A stretch of DNA of 64,000 nucleotides, taken from contig JBGCFA010000215.1 of assembly GCA_045106675.1 (NCBI GenBank), positions 23,073 to 87,072 of the forward strand. Reading direction: 5' to 3'. Positions 1 to 8,773 of the stretch are shown here, in pieces (position 1 is the first letter of the stretch; each line of letters begins with the position of its first letter). Source of the stretch: JBCAWW01 sp045106675 (GTDB lineage: Bacteria; Bacteroidota; Bacteroidia; J057). Under the pieces are notes generated by a model. It was not told the origin of the DNA, ran no database searches, and saw nothing but the letters and a program-made list of their open reading frames with translations. A program made the translations under genes and the position numbers.

Positions 1-43
1 TCTGTTGGCTCAGCCTTCGTAGGTTCGAATCCTGCTCTCCCCA
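1..43 (+). tRNA. tRNA-Tyr, 3' part only (cut by window start)
   Basis: The visible part is the end of a tRNA with a long variable arm, a T-arm with loop TTCGAAT and stem GTAGG/CCTGC, and an acceptor 3' strand TCTCCCC plus discriminator A at 43. The anticodon lies outside the window. A long variable arm limits it to Tyr, Ser or Leu; Tyr is inferred because Tyr-Gly-Thr-tuf-Trp is the usual Bacteroidota order. Confidence 0.7.
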
Positions 44-89
44 CAAATCGATCTTTCAAATGTTGCAATATTGTATTGCGACTAAATCA

Positions 90-162
90 GCGGGAGTGGC
101 GCAGTGGGTAGGGCATTAGCCTTCCAAGCTAAGGGTCGCGGGTTCGAATCTCGTCTCCCGCT
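90..162 (+). tRNA. tRNA-Gly (anticodon TCC)
   Basis: The acceptor stem GCGGGAG (90-96) pairs with CTCCCGC (155-161). The anticodon stem TTAGC/GCTAA encloses loop CTTCCAA with anticodon TCC at 123-125. The T-loop is TTCGAAT. CCA is not encoded. It is the second tRNA of the cluster ahead of tuf and is probably cotranscribed with it. Confidence 0.95.
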
Positions 163-187
163 CTGATTTTGACAGTACTTAAACTAG

Positions 188-260
<73 letters not shown>

Positions 261-309
261 CATTAATAACCACTTATAGCCGTTCCTGGTTCAAACGTTC
301 ATAAACAAG

Positions 310-1497
310 ATGGCAAAGGAAACATTTCAGCGTAATAAACCCCACGTTAATATCGGTACAATCGGTCACGTGGATCATGGAAAAACCACTCTTACCGCTG
401 CGATCACAACTGTGCTCGCAAAAGCTGGTAATGTAGAGATTAAAAGTTTTGACGAGATTGATAACGCACCTGAAGAAAAGGCGCGTGGTATTACTATCAA
501 TACGTCACATGTAGAGTACGAAACAGAAAATCGCCACTACGCTCACGTTGATTGTCCAGGTCACGCCGACTATGTTAAGAACATGGTTACTGGTGCGGCT
601 CAAATGGATGGTGCAATTCTCGTAGTTGCGGCTACTGACGGTCCTATGCCTCAGACTCGCGAGCACATCCTGCTTGCTCGTCAGGTTGGTGTACCTGAGC
701 TAGTTGTATTCATGAATAAAGTTGACTTAGTTGACGACGAAGAGCTTCTCGAACTTGTTGAGCTTGAAATTCGTGAACTACTCAGTACTTATGAGTTCGA
801 CGGTGATAACATTCCTGTTATCCAAGGTTCTGCTCTAGGTGGATTGGATGGACAGCCTCAGTGGGAAGAAAAAATCCACGAATTAATGGCTTCTGTTGAT
901 AGTTTTATCCCTACACCAACACGTGATATGGATAAGCCTTTCCTAATGCCAGTTGAGGATGTTTTCTCAATCACTGGTCGTGGAACAGTTGCTACTGGTC
1001 GTATCGAGCGAGGAGTAATCAATACAGGTGATGGAGTTGATATTATCGGCCTTGGTGCTGAGAAAGCTTCTTCTACTATTACTGGTGTTGAGATGTTCCG
1101 CAAGATCCTTGATCGAGGTGAAGCTGGTGATAATGTTGGCTTACTCCTTCGTGGTATTGATAAGGAATCTATCCGCCGCGGTATGGTAGTCATTAAGCCT
1201 GGTACTGTAACTCCTCACCAAAAGTTCAAAGCTGAGGTTTATGTACTAAGCAAAGAAGAAGGTGGGCGTCATACTCCTTTCTTTAGCAACTACCGTCCTC
1301 AGTTTTACTTCCGTACTACAGACGTAACGGGTGTTGTATCTCTTCCTGAAGGAGTTGATATGGTAATGCCTGGTGATAACGTTACCGTAACGGTTGACTT
1401 GATCTACACAGTAGCGATGGAAAAAGGTCTCCGCTTTGCAATTCGTGAAGGTGGCCGTACTATCGGTGCCGGTCAGGTAACTGAGATCTTAGACTAA
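310..1497 (+). CDS. tuf: Elongation factor Tu
   Basis: EF-Tu is the GTPase that carries aminoacyl-tRNA to the ribosomal A site. The 395-residue length is normal. The G-domain motifs are visible: GHVDHGKT at residues 19-26, DCPGH at 81-85 and NKVD at 136-139. Domains 2 and 3 follow, ending with the conserved GLRFAIREGGRT segment. One oddity is residue 367, Thr (codon ACA at 1408-1410), in LIYTVAMEKG, where EF-Tu proteins usually have Pro before the hydrophobic-Ala-Met. The gene sits between tRNA-Thr and a strong terminator, then tRNA-Trp, as is typical for Bacteroidota. Confidence 0.98.
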   Translation: MAKETFQRNKPHVNIGTIGHVDHGKTTLTAAITTVLAKAGNVEIKSFDEIDNAPEEKARGITINTSHVEYETENRHYAHVDCPGHADYVKNMVTGAAQMDGAILVVAATDGPMPQTREHILLARQVGVPELVVFMNKVDLVDDEELLELVELEIRELLSTYEFDGDNIPVIQGSALGGLDGQPQWEEKIHELMASVDSFIPTPTRDMDKPFLMPVEDVFSITGRGTVATGRIERGVINTGDGVDIIGLGAEKASSTITGVEMFRKILDRGEAGDNVGLLLRGIDKESIRRGMVVIKPGTVTPHQKFKAEVYVLSKEEGGRHTPFFSNYRPQFYFRTTDVTGVVSLPEGVDMVMPGDNVTVTVDLIYTVAMEKGLRFAIREGGRTIGAGQVTEILD

Positions 1498-1510
1498 TTA
1501 CAATAAAGAT

Positions 1511-1547
1511 ATTTCGAGGCCTGTTTTCAGGCCTCGAAATCTTTTTC
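1511..1547 (+). terminator. Rho-independent terminator after tuf
   Basis: A perfect 13-bp stem, ATTTCGAGGCCTG (1511-1523) and its complement (1528-1540), has a TTTT loop and is followed by CTTTTTCT. It separates tuf from the tRNA-Trp/secE transcript. Confidence 0.92.
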
Positions 1548-1573
1548 TATAAATTTCCGCCTAATGCGGAGCT

Positions 1574-1646
1574 ACGGGTGTAGCTCAACTGGTAGAGCGA
1601 CGGTCTCCAAAACCGTAGGCTGTGGGTTCGAGTCCTACCACCCGTG
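1574..1646 (+). tRNA. tRNA-Trp (anticodon CCA)
   Basis: The acceptor stem ACGGGTG (1574-1580) pairs with CACCCGT (1639-1645), followed by discriminator G. The anticodon stem ACGGT/ACCGT encloses loop CTCCAAA with anticodon CCA at 1607-1609. It lies 14 bp before secE, as is usual in Bacteroidota. Confidence 0.95.
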
Positions 1647-1660
1647 CAAAAACCTAAAAA

Positions 1661-1858
1661 ATGGAAGGACTGAAGGTCTGGTTTAAGGATATGTTAGATG
1701 AGCTTCTCTACAAAGTTCAGTGGCCTACACTGGAAGATTTGCAGAGCAGTACAGTAACAGTTCTTATCGCCTCCATCATCATTGCATTGATCATCTTTGC
1801 AATGGATTTTCTATTCAATCAGGGGATGAGCGGATTATATTCGCTATTTGTCTCCTAA
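1661..1858 (+). CDS. secE: Preprotein translocase subunit SecE
   Basis: SecE is the small clamp subunit of the SecYEG inner-membrane channel. The 65-residue protein has the short single-span form found in most bacteria outside the Enterobacteria: an amphipathic N-terminal region containing EVQWPT-like residues (KVQWPTLEDL, about 20-29), then one hydrophobic segment at about 33-51. Position between tRNA-Trp and nusG supports the call. There is no clear Shine-Dalgarno site. Confidence 0.95.
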   Translation: MEGLKVWFKDMLDELLYKVQWPTLEDLQSSTVTVLIASIIIALIIFAMDFLFNQGMSGLYSLFVS

Positions 1859-1874
1859 TTAAAGCAGGCGTTCG

Positions 1875-2423
1875 ATGGAGAATGAGAAAGAGTGGTATGT
1901 AATTCGTTCGATTAGCGGCAAAGAAAAAAAGGTAAAACGATACCTAGAAAGCGAAATCGATCGTCTTGGGCTCGACAAATATATCAATCAAGTACTGATT
2001 CCTACTGAAAAGGTATTCGAAATGCGTAACGGGAAAAAGAAGTTACGTGAAAGATCTTTTTTACCGGGATATATCTTGATGGAATGTGAGCTTGTACCTG
2101 ATATCTCTTTGATGATTCGAGAAGTCCCAGGAGTAATCGGATTCCTTGGCGAGAAAAAAGGAGGCGCTCCGGTTCCATTACGTCAATCGGAAGTCAATAA
2201 GATTCTCGGGAAGGTCGATGAGATGAACGAGAAAGGTGAAATGCCTGAAGATCCGTTCATCAAAGGCGAATCTGTCAAAGTTATGGCTGGCCCATTTAAT
2301 GGCTTTTCCGGAACTATTGATGAGATTTACGAAGATAAGAAGAAGCTCAAGGTTGTTGTTAAAATCTTTGGTCGTAATACACCAATAGAATTGAACTACT
2401 TCCAAGTAGAGAAAGAATATTAA
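1875..2423 (+). CDS. nusG: Transcription termination/antitermination factor NusG
   Basis: NusG binds RNA polymerase and modulates pausing, Rho action and coupling to ribosomes. The 182-residue protein has the N-terminal NGN domain (starts EWYVIRSISGKEKKV; FLPGYILMECEL near 60; VPGVIGFLG near 85) and a C-terminal KOW domain with GESVKVMAGPFNGFSG (about 128-143). It is 16 bp downstream of secE. The spacer to rplK is unusually long and can form a long-range inverted repeat. Confidence 0.97.
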   Translation: MENEKEWYVIRSISGKEKKVKRYLESEIDRLGLDKYINQVLIPTEKVFEMRNGKKKLRERSFLPGYILMECELVPDISLMIREVPGVIGFLGEKKGGAPVPLRQSEVNKILGKVDEMNEKGEMPEDPFIKGESVKVMAGPFNGFSGTIDEIYEDKKKLKVVVKIFGRNTPIELNYFQVEKEY

Positions 2424-2430
2424 GATTTTT

Positions 2431-2527
2431 GAATGGTTGAATTTTTGAGTGTTTGAATGTCCCATGAGGGATGCTTCCCATTCTCTTCATTCATCAATTC
2501 ACCAACTATAATTTTCAACCATTTCAA
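2431..2527 (+). other. Imperfect inverted repeat in the nusG-rplK spacer
   Basis: The left arm contains GAATGGTTGAATTTTT shortly after the nusG stop. The right arm contains AATTTTCAACCATTT just before the rplK start. They share a core complement TGGTTGAA/TTCAACCA about 70 bp apart. A small TCCC-ATGA-GGGA hairpin lies between them. Both arms are built from TTGAATG-like and TTCATTC-like units. This could fold the rplK leader or be a degenerate intergenic repeat; no function is established from sequence. Confidence 0.45.
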
Positions 2528-2531
2528 ATAG

Positions 2532-2987
2532 ATGGCTAAGCAAATAGAAACTTATGTAAAGCTTCAGGTAAAAGGTGGACAGGCCAACCCTGCTCCTCCT
2601 ATCGGTCCTGCACTTGGTGCAAAAGGACTGAACATCATGGAGTTTTGCAAACGGTTCAATGCCCAGACGCAGGAAAAGCAGGGGCAGGTGTTGCCGGTAG
2701 TAATTACCGTTTACATCGATAAGAGCTTTGATTTCATTATCAAAACTCCTCCTGCAGCAGTACTGTTATTGGAAGCTGCCAAACTCAAGTCCGGTTCTCC
2801 CGAGCCAAACCGTAACAAAGTCGGTAAAGTCACCTGGGATCAGGTAAAAGACATTGCTGAGATCAAAATGGTTGACCTCAACGCTTTTACAGTTGAGTCA
2901 GGTATGAAGATGGTTGCTGGTACAGCTCGTAGTATGGGATTACTTGTGGATGGTACGCCGCCCTGGGAAAGTGAAGCTAACGACTAA
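2532..2987 (+). CDS. rplK: 50S ribosomal protein L11
   Basis: L11 forms the GTPase-associated centre with 23S rRNA and the L10-L7/12 stalk. The 151-residue protein has the N-terminal domain with GGQANPAPPIGPALG (about 16-30) and the rRNA-binding C-terminal domain with AEIKMVDLNAF and AGTARSMG. It is 5 bp from rplA, so the two are surely cotranscribed. Length and motifs are ordinary. Confidence 0.98.
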   Translation: MAKQIETYVKLQVKGGQANPAPPIGPALGAKGLNIMEFCKRFNAQTQEKQGQVLPVVITVYIDKSFDFIIKTPPAAVLLLEAAKLKSGSPEPNRNKVGKVTWDQVKDIAEIKMVDLNAFTVESGMKMVAGTARSMGLLVDGTPPWESEAND

Positions 2988-2992
2988 AGATC

Positions 2993-3691
2993 ATGGCAAA
3001 AAAGTCGAAGAATAACACCAAAGCGGCCTCGGTCGTGACTAAAGATCTAGCCTACGATCTGAGTAAAGCTTGCGAACTTATTAAAGAGGCATCTTTTGTC
3101 AAATTTGATGAGTCTGTGGAAATGCATGTTCGATTGGGAGTTGATCCCCGTCAGGCATCTCAGATGGTACGTGGCATTGCGACTTTGCCGCACGGTACTG
3201 GTAAGGAGGTTCGGGTATTAGTCCTGACTACTCCTGACAAGGAAGAAGCTGCTAAAGCAGCCGGTGCAGATTATGTAGGACTCGATGAGTACCTGGAGAA
3301 AATCCAGCAAGGATGGACTGACATTGATGTTATCATCTGTTCTCCAGATGTGATGCCAAAAGTTGGTCGTCTCGGTCGTGTACTTGGTCCTCGTGGTTTG
3401 ATGCCGAATCCTAAAAGTGGTACTGTTACGCCAAATGTCGCTAATGCAGTGAAGGAAGTGAAGGCAGGTAAGATTGATTTTCGTGTTGATAAAGCCGGAA
3501 TCATTCACCTAGCTATTGGTAAGGTATCTTTCTCAGCAGTGCAACTGCAAGAGAACGTTACTGAGCTATTGCAAACGTTACAGCGCCTTAAGCCAAAAGA
3601 TTCAAAAGGAATTTACTTCCGTTCGATCTTTATGACTTCAACTATGGGCCCAGGTATCAAACTTGATAAAGCATCTGTTCCAGGACTCTAA
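2993..3691 (+). CDS. rplA: 50S ribosomal protein L1
   Basis: L1 forms the mobile L1 stalk near the ribosomal E site and in many bacteria represses its own operon. The 232-residue length is normal. The signature GRLGRVLGPRGLMPNPKSGTV is present around residues 125-145, followed by the conserved KAGKIDFRVDKAGIIH. It sits between rplK and rplJ. Confidence 0.98.
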   Translation: MAKKSKNNTKAASVVTKDLAYDLSKACELIKEASFVKFDESVEMHVRLGVDPRQASQMVRGIATLPHGTGKEVRVLVLTTPDKEEAAKAAGADYVGLDEYLEKIQQGWTDIDVIICSPDVMPKVGRLGRVLGPRGLMPNPKSGTVTPNVANAVKEVKAGKIDFRVDKAGIIHLAIGKVSFSAVQLQENVTELLQTLQRLKPKDSKGIYFRSIFMTSTMGPGIKLDKASVPGL

Positions 3692-3703
3692 TATTGAGAA
3701 ACA

Positions 3704-4237
3704 ATGACTAAAGAGCAAAAAATTCAACTGGTACAGGAGCTAACCGAGCAGTTTAAGGAGTATCCAAACTTCTACATAACTGATTCAGGTGGGATGTCTG
3801 TTGCTGAACTGAACGAGCTTCGTGGCCTTTGCTACAAGTCCGACATTAAGCTTCAGATGATCAAGAATACCCTGATCCGTAAAGCGCTTGAAAACTTAGA
3901 TGGAGATTTTTCAGAAGTCTACGACTCACTGAAGCAAACTTCTTCTGTTTTCTTTGCAACTGCTGAAAATCCAAGCGTACCCGCTAAGGTTCTTAAACAG
4001 TTCCGTAAGAAGAAGGAAAGGCCGATTTTAAAAGCGGCTGTGATCGAAACCTCTGTATTCAAAGGTGATGATCAGATCCAAACACTTGCAGAACTTAAGT
4101 CCAAAGACGAACTCATCGGAGAAGTTATTGGATTGCTACAGAGTCCAGCCAAAAATGTTGTTTCTGCCCTCAAATCGAGCGGAGGCAAGATTGCTGGAAT
4201 CCTCAAGACGCTATCAGAAAAAGAAGAAGCGGCTTAA
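3704..4237 (+). CDS. rplJ: 50S ribosomal protein L10
   Basis: L10 anchors the L7/L12 dimers at the base of the ribosomal stalk. The 177-residue protein starts KEQKIQLVQELTEQFKEYPNFYITD and contains the conserved IKNTLIRKAL segment near residue 58. It ends in the long C-terminal helix that binds L12 dimers. It is 12 bp after rplA and about 100 bp before rplL. Confidence 0.97.
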   Translation: MTKEQKIQLVQELTEQFKEYPNFYITDSGGMSVAELNELRGLCYKSDIKLQMIKNTLIRKALENLDGDFSEVYDSLKQTSSVFFATAENPSVPAKVLKQFRKKKERPILKAAVIETSVFKGDDQIQTLAELKSKDELIGEVIGLLQSPAKNVVSALKSSGGKIAGILKTLSEKEEAA

Positions 4238-4338
4238 ACTATCTGGACTTGCTTCCCATCGGCCTTTGGCAGGTGAAAGTCCTTTTTCTATAATCTTTAT
4301 TTCGACAAGACTCAATTTTTTAAAAAATAATTTTAGAT

Positions 4339-4722
4339 ATGGCAGATCTGAAAAATATTGCAGATACGCTAGTGAACTTGACTGTCAAAGAAGTCAACGA
4401 ATTGGCAGACATTCTGAAAGACGAATATGGCATTGAGCCTGCGGCTGCGGCTGTTGCAATTGCTGGACCCGCTGGTGGCGGAGATGGTGGCGACGGTGGT
4501 GCTGAAGCTCAGTCCGAGTTCGACGTAATCCTTATTAGCCCAGGTGGTGCTAAGCTACAAGTAGTGAAAGCTGTTAAAGGCATCACTGGCTTAGGACTAA
4601 AAGAAGCTAAAGGATTGGTTGATGGTGCTCCTGGACCAATCAAGGAGAAAGTTTCTAAAGAAGAAGCTGAGACCATCAAAGCGCAACTCGAAGAAGCTGG
4701 TGCTGAGGTAGAGCTGAAGTAA
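4339..4722 (+). CDS. rplL: 50S ribosomal protein L7/L12
   Basis: L7/L12 is the multicopy stalk protein that recruits translational GTPases. The 127-residue protein has an N-terminal dimerisation domain (about 1-33), an Ala/Gly-rich hinge (AAAAVAIAGPAGGGDGGDGG) and the C-terminal domain with KLQVVKAVKGITGLGLKEAK. The 101-bp spacer after rplJ is AT-rich just before the start and has no Shine-Dalgarno site. Confidence 0.98.
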   Translation: MADLKNIADTLVNLTVKEVNELADILKDEYGIEPAAAAVAIAGPAGGGDGGDGGAEAQSEFDVILISPGGAKLQVVKAVKGITGLGLKEAKGLVDGAPGPIKEKVSKEEAETIKAQLEEAGAEVELK

Positions 4723-4761
4723 CGGAATATTTCCGGGAAGAATTTAGTTCTACCCTCTACG

Positions 4762-4791
4762 ATAGACCTGATTCATTGCAATCAGGTCTAT
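4762..4791 (+). promoter_or_regulatory. Intercistronic hairpin between rplL and rpoB (candidate attenuator or processing site)
   Basis: A perfect 12-bp stem, ATAGACCTGATT (4762-4773) with its complement at 4780-4791, closes a 6-nt loop. No T-run follows (TCCGC), so it is not a canonical terminator. E. coli has a partial attenuator and an RNase III site in the same rplL-rpoB gap; an equivalent role here is inferred from position. Confidence 0.6.
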
Positions 4792-4880
4792 TCCGCTATG
4801 TTAAAACCTACCTTTTTCCGATATTCGAGCAAAACGGTAGTGTTCTTTTCTCTTTTTATTTCACTTAAACGGTAACAGGA

Positions 4881-7800
4881 TTGACTAGCACAAGCAAGCC
4901 CAAGCGCGTTACATTCTCCCAAATCCAGAAAGTAATTGATTATCCAGACTTTCTGGAAGTACAATTACGCTCTTTCGTGGATTTCATGCAGGTGGACACT
5001 CCTCCCGACAAACGCCGGGAAGAGGGATTGTACAAAGTATTCAAAGAGAACTTTCCTATCACCGACGCAAGAGAGAACTTTGTTTTAGAGTTTCTGGATT
5101 ATTACATCGATCCACCTCGCTATTCCATCTTGGAATGTAAAGAGCGTGGACTGACCCATTCAGTTGCACTAAAGGCAAAACTATTTCTTTATTGCACGGA
5201 TCCTGAGAATGAGGATTTCGAGCCGGTGACCCAGGAGGTCTACTTGGGAAATATCCCATACATGACTCAAGATGGTACATTTATCATCAATGGGGCTGAA
5301 CGTGTTGTAGTCAGTCAGCTACACCGTTCACCAGGGGTCTTTTTCGGACAATCTTACCACGCCAATGGCTCTAAGCTATATTCGGCGCGGATTATCCCAT
5401 TTAAGGGATCCTGGATTGAATTTTCGACTGATGTAAACAACGTAATGTATGCTTACATCGACCGGAAGAAAAAATTCCCCGTAACCACGCTACTTAGAGC
5501 GATTGGTTATAGCTCTGACAAGGATATCCTTGAGATATTTGGCTTAGCTGAAGAATTTAAGATCAATAAGGCTAATCTCAAAAAGGCTGTTGATCGCAAA
5601 CTCGCAGCTCGTATTCTCCGCACATGGACAGAGGATTTTGTCGATGAGGATACTGGTGAAGTAGTTTCTATCACACGTAACGAAGTTCTCTTCGAACGTG
5701 ATCATATCGTACAGGCAGAAGACGCCGAGAGAATTCTCGAGTCCGGTGTGCCTTCTATGATTTTGGTAGCTGATTCTCACAATGCTGCTGAGTATTCTAT
5801 CATCTATAATACTCTCCAAAAGGACAATTCTAATTCTCAATCTGAGGCGGTAGATCAGATTTATCGTCAATTGAGAAATGCCGAGCCACCAGACGAGGAA
5901 ACAGCTCGTGGGGTAATCGACAAATTGTTCTTTAGCGATAAAAGATATGACCTTGGAGAAGTTGGACGTTATCGTCTAAACAAAAAACTCCATGGCAACG
6001 AGACTGATGAAGATAGTCAAGTCTTGACTAAGAGTGATATCATCAAGATCGTTGAATTCCTCGTTGAGCTACAGAATAGCAAAATGCACGTCGATGATAT
6101 CGACCACCTCAGCAATCGTCGTGTACGTACTGTTGGTGAGCAGCTATATTCTCAGTTTAGCGTAGGTTTGGCCCGTATGGCTCGTACCATTCGTGAGCGT
6201 ATGAATATCCGCGATAACGAGATATTTACACCAGCAGATTTGATCAATGCAAGAACTCTTTCTTCAGTGATCAACTCTTTCTTTGGTACAAATCAGCTCA
6301 GCCAATTCCTTGACCAAACTAACCCACTTGCGGAACTGACGCACAAACGTCGTGTCTCTGCCTTGGGGCCAGGTGGTCTTTCTCGTGAGCGTGCAGGTTT
6401 TGAGGTACGTGATGTTCACTACACTCACTACGGCCGTCTCTGTCCAATTGAGACACCGGAAGGACCGAACATTGGCTTGATATCTTCTCTTTGTACTTAT
6501 GCTAAGATTAACGATATGGGTTTCATCGAAACTCCTTATCGTGAAGTGAAAGCAGGTAAGGTCGCCAAAGATGCGATGTACCTCAGCGCAGAGGAGGAAG
6601 ACAATAGTATCATCGCCCAGTCGAACGCTCCTATTGATAATAAAGGCAAATTTGTCAATCCTAAAGTCAAAGCTCGTCGTATGGGTGATTTCCCTGTCGT
6701 AGAGCCGGAGGATGTTGCCTATATGGATGTAGCGCCTAACCAGATCGTTAGTGTAGCTGCCTCCTTGATTCCTTTCCTTGAAAATGATGATGCTAACCGT
6801 GCCCTTATGGGGTCAAACATGCAACGTCAAGCAGTACCTCTCCTCAAGCCAGAAGCACCAATTGTTGGTACTGGTATTGAAGAAAAGGTTGCTGTTGATA
6901 GCCGCTCATTATTGGTGGCTGAAGGAGACGGAAGTGTTGAATATGTAGATGGTAGCAAGATTGTTATCAAGTACGATCGTTCTCTGACGGAGGATCTCGT
7001 ACACTTTGACTCAAACGTCGTTACATACAACGTACCGAAATACGTTCGAACCAATCAAAATACTTCCATTAACCTTCGTCCAGTTGTTAAAGTTGGACAA
7101 AAGGTGCAGAAGAAGACCGTTATTGCAGATGGATACTCTACTGAAGATGGAGAATTGGCACTTGGTAAAAACCTATTGGTAGCCTTTATGCCTTGGCAGG
7201 GTTACAACTTTGAGGATGCGATTGTAATCTCAGAGAAGGTTGTTGCTAATGATGTTTATACTTCTTTGCATATCGAGGAGTTTGAACTCCAAGTACGTGA
7301 TACCAAGCGAGGTGAAGAAGAGCTTACTCGTGAGATTCCAAATGTAAGTGAGGAAGCTATTAAGCATCTCGACGAGAACGGTTTGATTCGTATCGGTGCA
7401 GAAGTAAACCCTGGCGATATTTTGATTGGTAAGATTACTCCAAAAGGTGAATCTGATCCAACTCCGGAAGAAAAGCTTTTGAGAGCAATCTTCGGTGATA
7501 AAGCTGGTGATGTGAAAGACGCTTCGCTTCGTGTACCTCCTTCCATTAAAGGGGTGGTTATCGACAAGAAGTTGTTCTCCAAGGAGAAAAAAGAAAGTAA
7601 AGCTAAAGCAAGGGACAAGAAATTGTTGGCGAATCTGGAAGAACGGTATAATACCGAACTAACAGAGCTGCACAATATGATGGTCTCTAAATTATTGGCC
7701 CTTGTTAGCAGTAGCAAGTCTAAAGGTGTCAAGAATAAATTCAACGAAGAGGTCATTCCTTCCGGTAAGAAATTTACCGAAAAGGCATTGGGCGCGTTGA

Positions 7801-8687
7801 ACTTCCTTGATGTAATCCCAAGCGGATGGACAGCTGATGAAGAGCTAAATGTCAATGTTGCAAAGCTTTTCCGTAACTATAAGCGTCGTTTCGACCGGAT
7901 TGAAGGTCGTTTCCGTCGTGAGGAATATCAAATCCGTGTTGGTGATGAATTGCCATCCGGTATTTTGAAGCTGGCTAAGGTTTATGTTGCGAAGAAGCGT
8001 AAACTGAAAGTTGGAGATAAAATGGCAGGTCGCCACGGTAATAAAGGGGTTGTTTCCCGTATTGTACCAGTGGAAGATATGCCGTTCCTTGACGATGGAA
8101 CCCCAGTTGATATCGTATTGAATCCTTTGGGTGTACCTTCTCGTATGAACTTGGGCCAGGTATTTGAGACCATCCTTGGATGGGCTGGAAAGAAACTTGG
8201 ACTAAAGTTTGCGACTCCTATTTTTGATGGAGCGACAATTGAGGACGTAAATGAGTATCTCAAAAAAGCAGGACTACCCGATTCTGGTGTTACGCGCTTG
8301 ATCAATGGCCAAACTGGTGAACATTTTAGTGAAGCAACTACTGTAGGAATTATCTACATGTTGAAACTGATTCACTTGGTTGATGACAAGATGCACGCCC
8401 GTTCAATCGGACCATACTCCTTGATTACCCAGCAACCACTAGGTGGTAAAGCACAGTTTGGTGGTCAGCGTTTTGGTGAGATGGAGGTGTGGGCGCTCGA
8501 AGCATTTGGAGCAGCACACATTCTTCGTGAGATGCTAACGGTTAAGTCTGACGATGTTGTTGGACGCGCCAAAGTATATGAATCTATCGTAAAAGGTGAT
8601 GTATTACCAGATCCTGGTGTACCTGAATCCTTCAACGTATTGCTTCATGAACTTCGTGGGCTTGCCCTCGAAGTAACCCTGGACTAA
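4881..8687 (+). CDS. rpoB: DNA-directed RNA polymerase subunit beta
   Basis: The beta subunit forms one pincer of RNA polymerase and contains the rifampicin pocket. The 1268-residue length is normal for Bacteroidota. The start is TTG at 4881, preceded by ACAGGA, giving the expected N-terminus with PKRVTFSQI. Rifampicin-region residues look wild type (NQLSQFLDQTNPLAELTHKRR). GRLCPIETPEGPNIGL, GYNFEDAIVISE and the KMAGRHGNKG catalytic region are intact. No frameshift or stop is seen, in contrast to rpoC. Confidence 0.98.
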   Translation: MTSTSKPKRVTFSQIQKVIDYPDFLEVQLRSFVDFMQVDTPPDKRREEGLYKVFKENFPITDARENFVLEFLDYYIDPPRYSILECKERGLTHSVALKAKLFLYCTDPENEDFEPVTQEVYLGNIPYMTQDGTFIINGAERVVVSQLHRSPGVFFGQSYHANGSKLYSARIIPFKGSWIEFSTDVNNVMYAYIDRKKKFPVTTLLRAIGYSSDKDILEIFGLAEEFKINKANLKKAVDRKLAARILRTWTEDFVDEDTGEVVSITRNEVLFERDHIVQAEDAERILESGVPSMILVADSHNAAEYSIIYNTLQKDNSNSQSEAVDQIYRQLRNAEPPDEETARGVIDKLFFSDKRYDLGEVGRYRLNKKLHGNETDEDSQVLTKSDIIKIVEFLVELQNSKMHVDDIDHLSNRRVRTVGEQLYSQFSVGLARMARTIRERMNIRDNEIFTPADLINARTLSSVINSFFGTNQLSQFLDQTNPLAELTHKRRVSALGPGGLSRERAGFEVRDVHYTHYGRLCPIETPEGPNIGLISSLCTYAKINDMGFIETPYREVKAGKVAKDAMYLSAEEEDNSIIAQSNAPIDNKGKFVNPKVKARRMGDFPVVEPEDVAYMDVAPNQIVSVAASLIPFLENDDANRALMGSNMQRQAVPLLKPEAPIVGTGIEEKVAVDSRSLLVAEGDGSVEYVDGSKIVIKYDRSLTEDLVHFDSNVVTYNVPKYVRTNQNTSINLRPVVKVGQKVQKKTVIADGYSTEDGELALGKNLLVAFMPWQGYNFEDAIVISEKVVANDVYTSLHIEEFELQVRDTKRGEEELTREIPNVSEEAIKHLDENGLIRIGAEVNPGDILIGKITPKGESDPTPEEKLLRAIFGDKAGDVKDASLRVPPSIKGVVIDKKLFSKEKKESKAKARDKKLLANLEERYNTELTELHNMMVSKLLALVSSSKSKGVKNKFNEEVIPSGKKFTEKALGALNFLDVIPSGWTADEELNVNVAKLFRNYKRRFDRIEGRFRREEYQIRVGDELPSGILKLAKVYVAKKRKLKVGDKMAGRHGNKGVVSRIVPVEDMPFLDDGTPVDIVLNPLGVPSRMNLGQVFETILGWAGKKLGLKFATPIFDGATIEDVNEYLKKAGLPDSGVTRLINGQTGEHFSEATTVGIIYMLKLIHLVDDKMHARSIGPYSLITQQPLGGKAQFGGQRFGEMEVWALEAFGAAHILREMLTVKSDDVVGRAKVYESIVKGDVLPDPGVPESFNVLLHELRGLALEVTLD

Positions 8688-8695
8688 TCCTTTAC

Positions 8696-8726
8696 CCGGT
8701 CCTTTTGCTAAATGCAAATGGACCGG
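8696..8726 (+). promoter_or_regulatory. Hairpin in the rpoB-rpoC spacer
   Basis: CCGGTCC (8696-8702) pairs with GGACCGG (8720-8726), with an inner TGC/GCA pairing. No T-run follows. It is probably an mRNA-processing or stability structure between the two polymerase genes. Confidence 0.5.
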
Positions 8727-8773
8727 AGTAATGGTTTTGAATATTTTTAAGGCCTTAATATCGGAGTAAAAGC

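Noticed and set aside
1720..1902. Small frame overlapping secE and nusG
   Set aside because: It overlaps two well-conserved genes in another frame and has no homology that I recognise.
7256..7855. 199-residue open frame antisense to rpoB
   Set aside because: It lies fully inside a highly conserved gene, has Ser/Leu-rich composition typical of antisense frames, and shows no family features.
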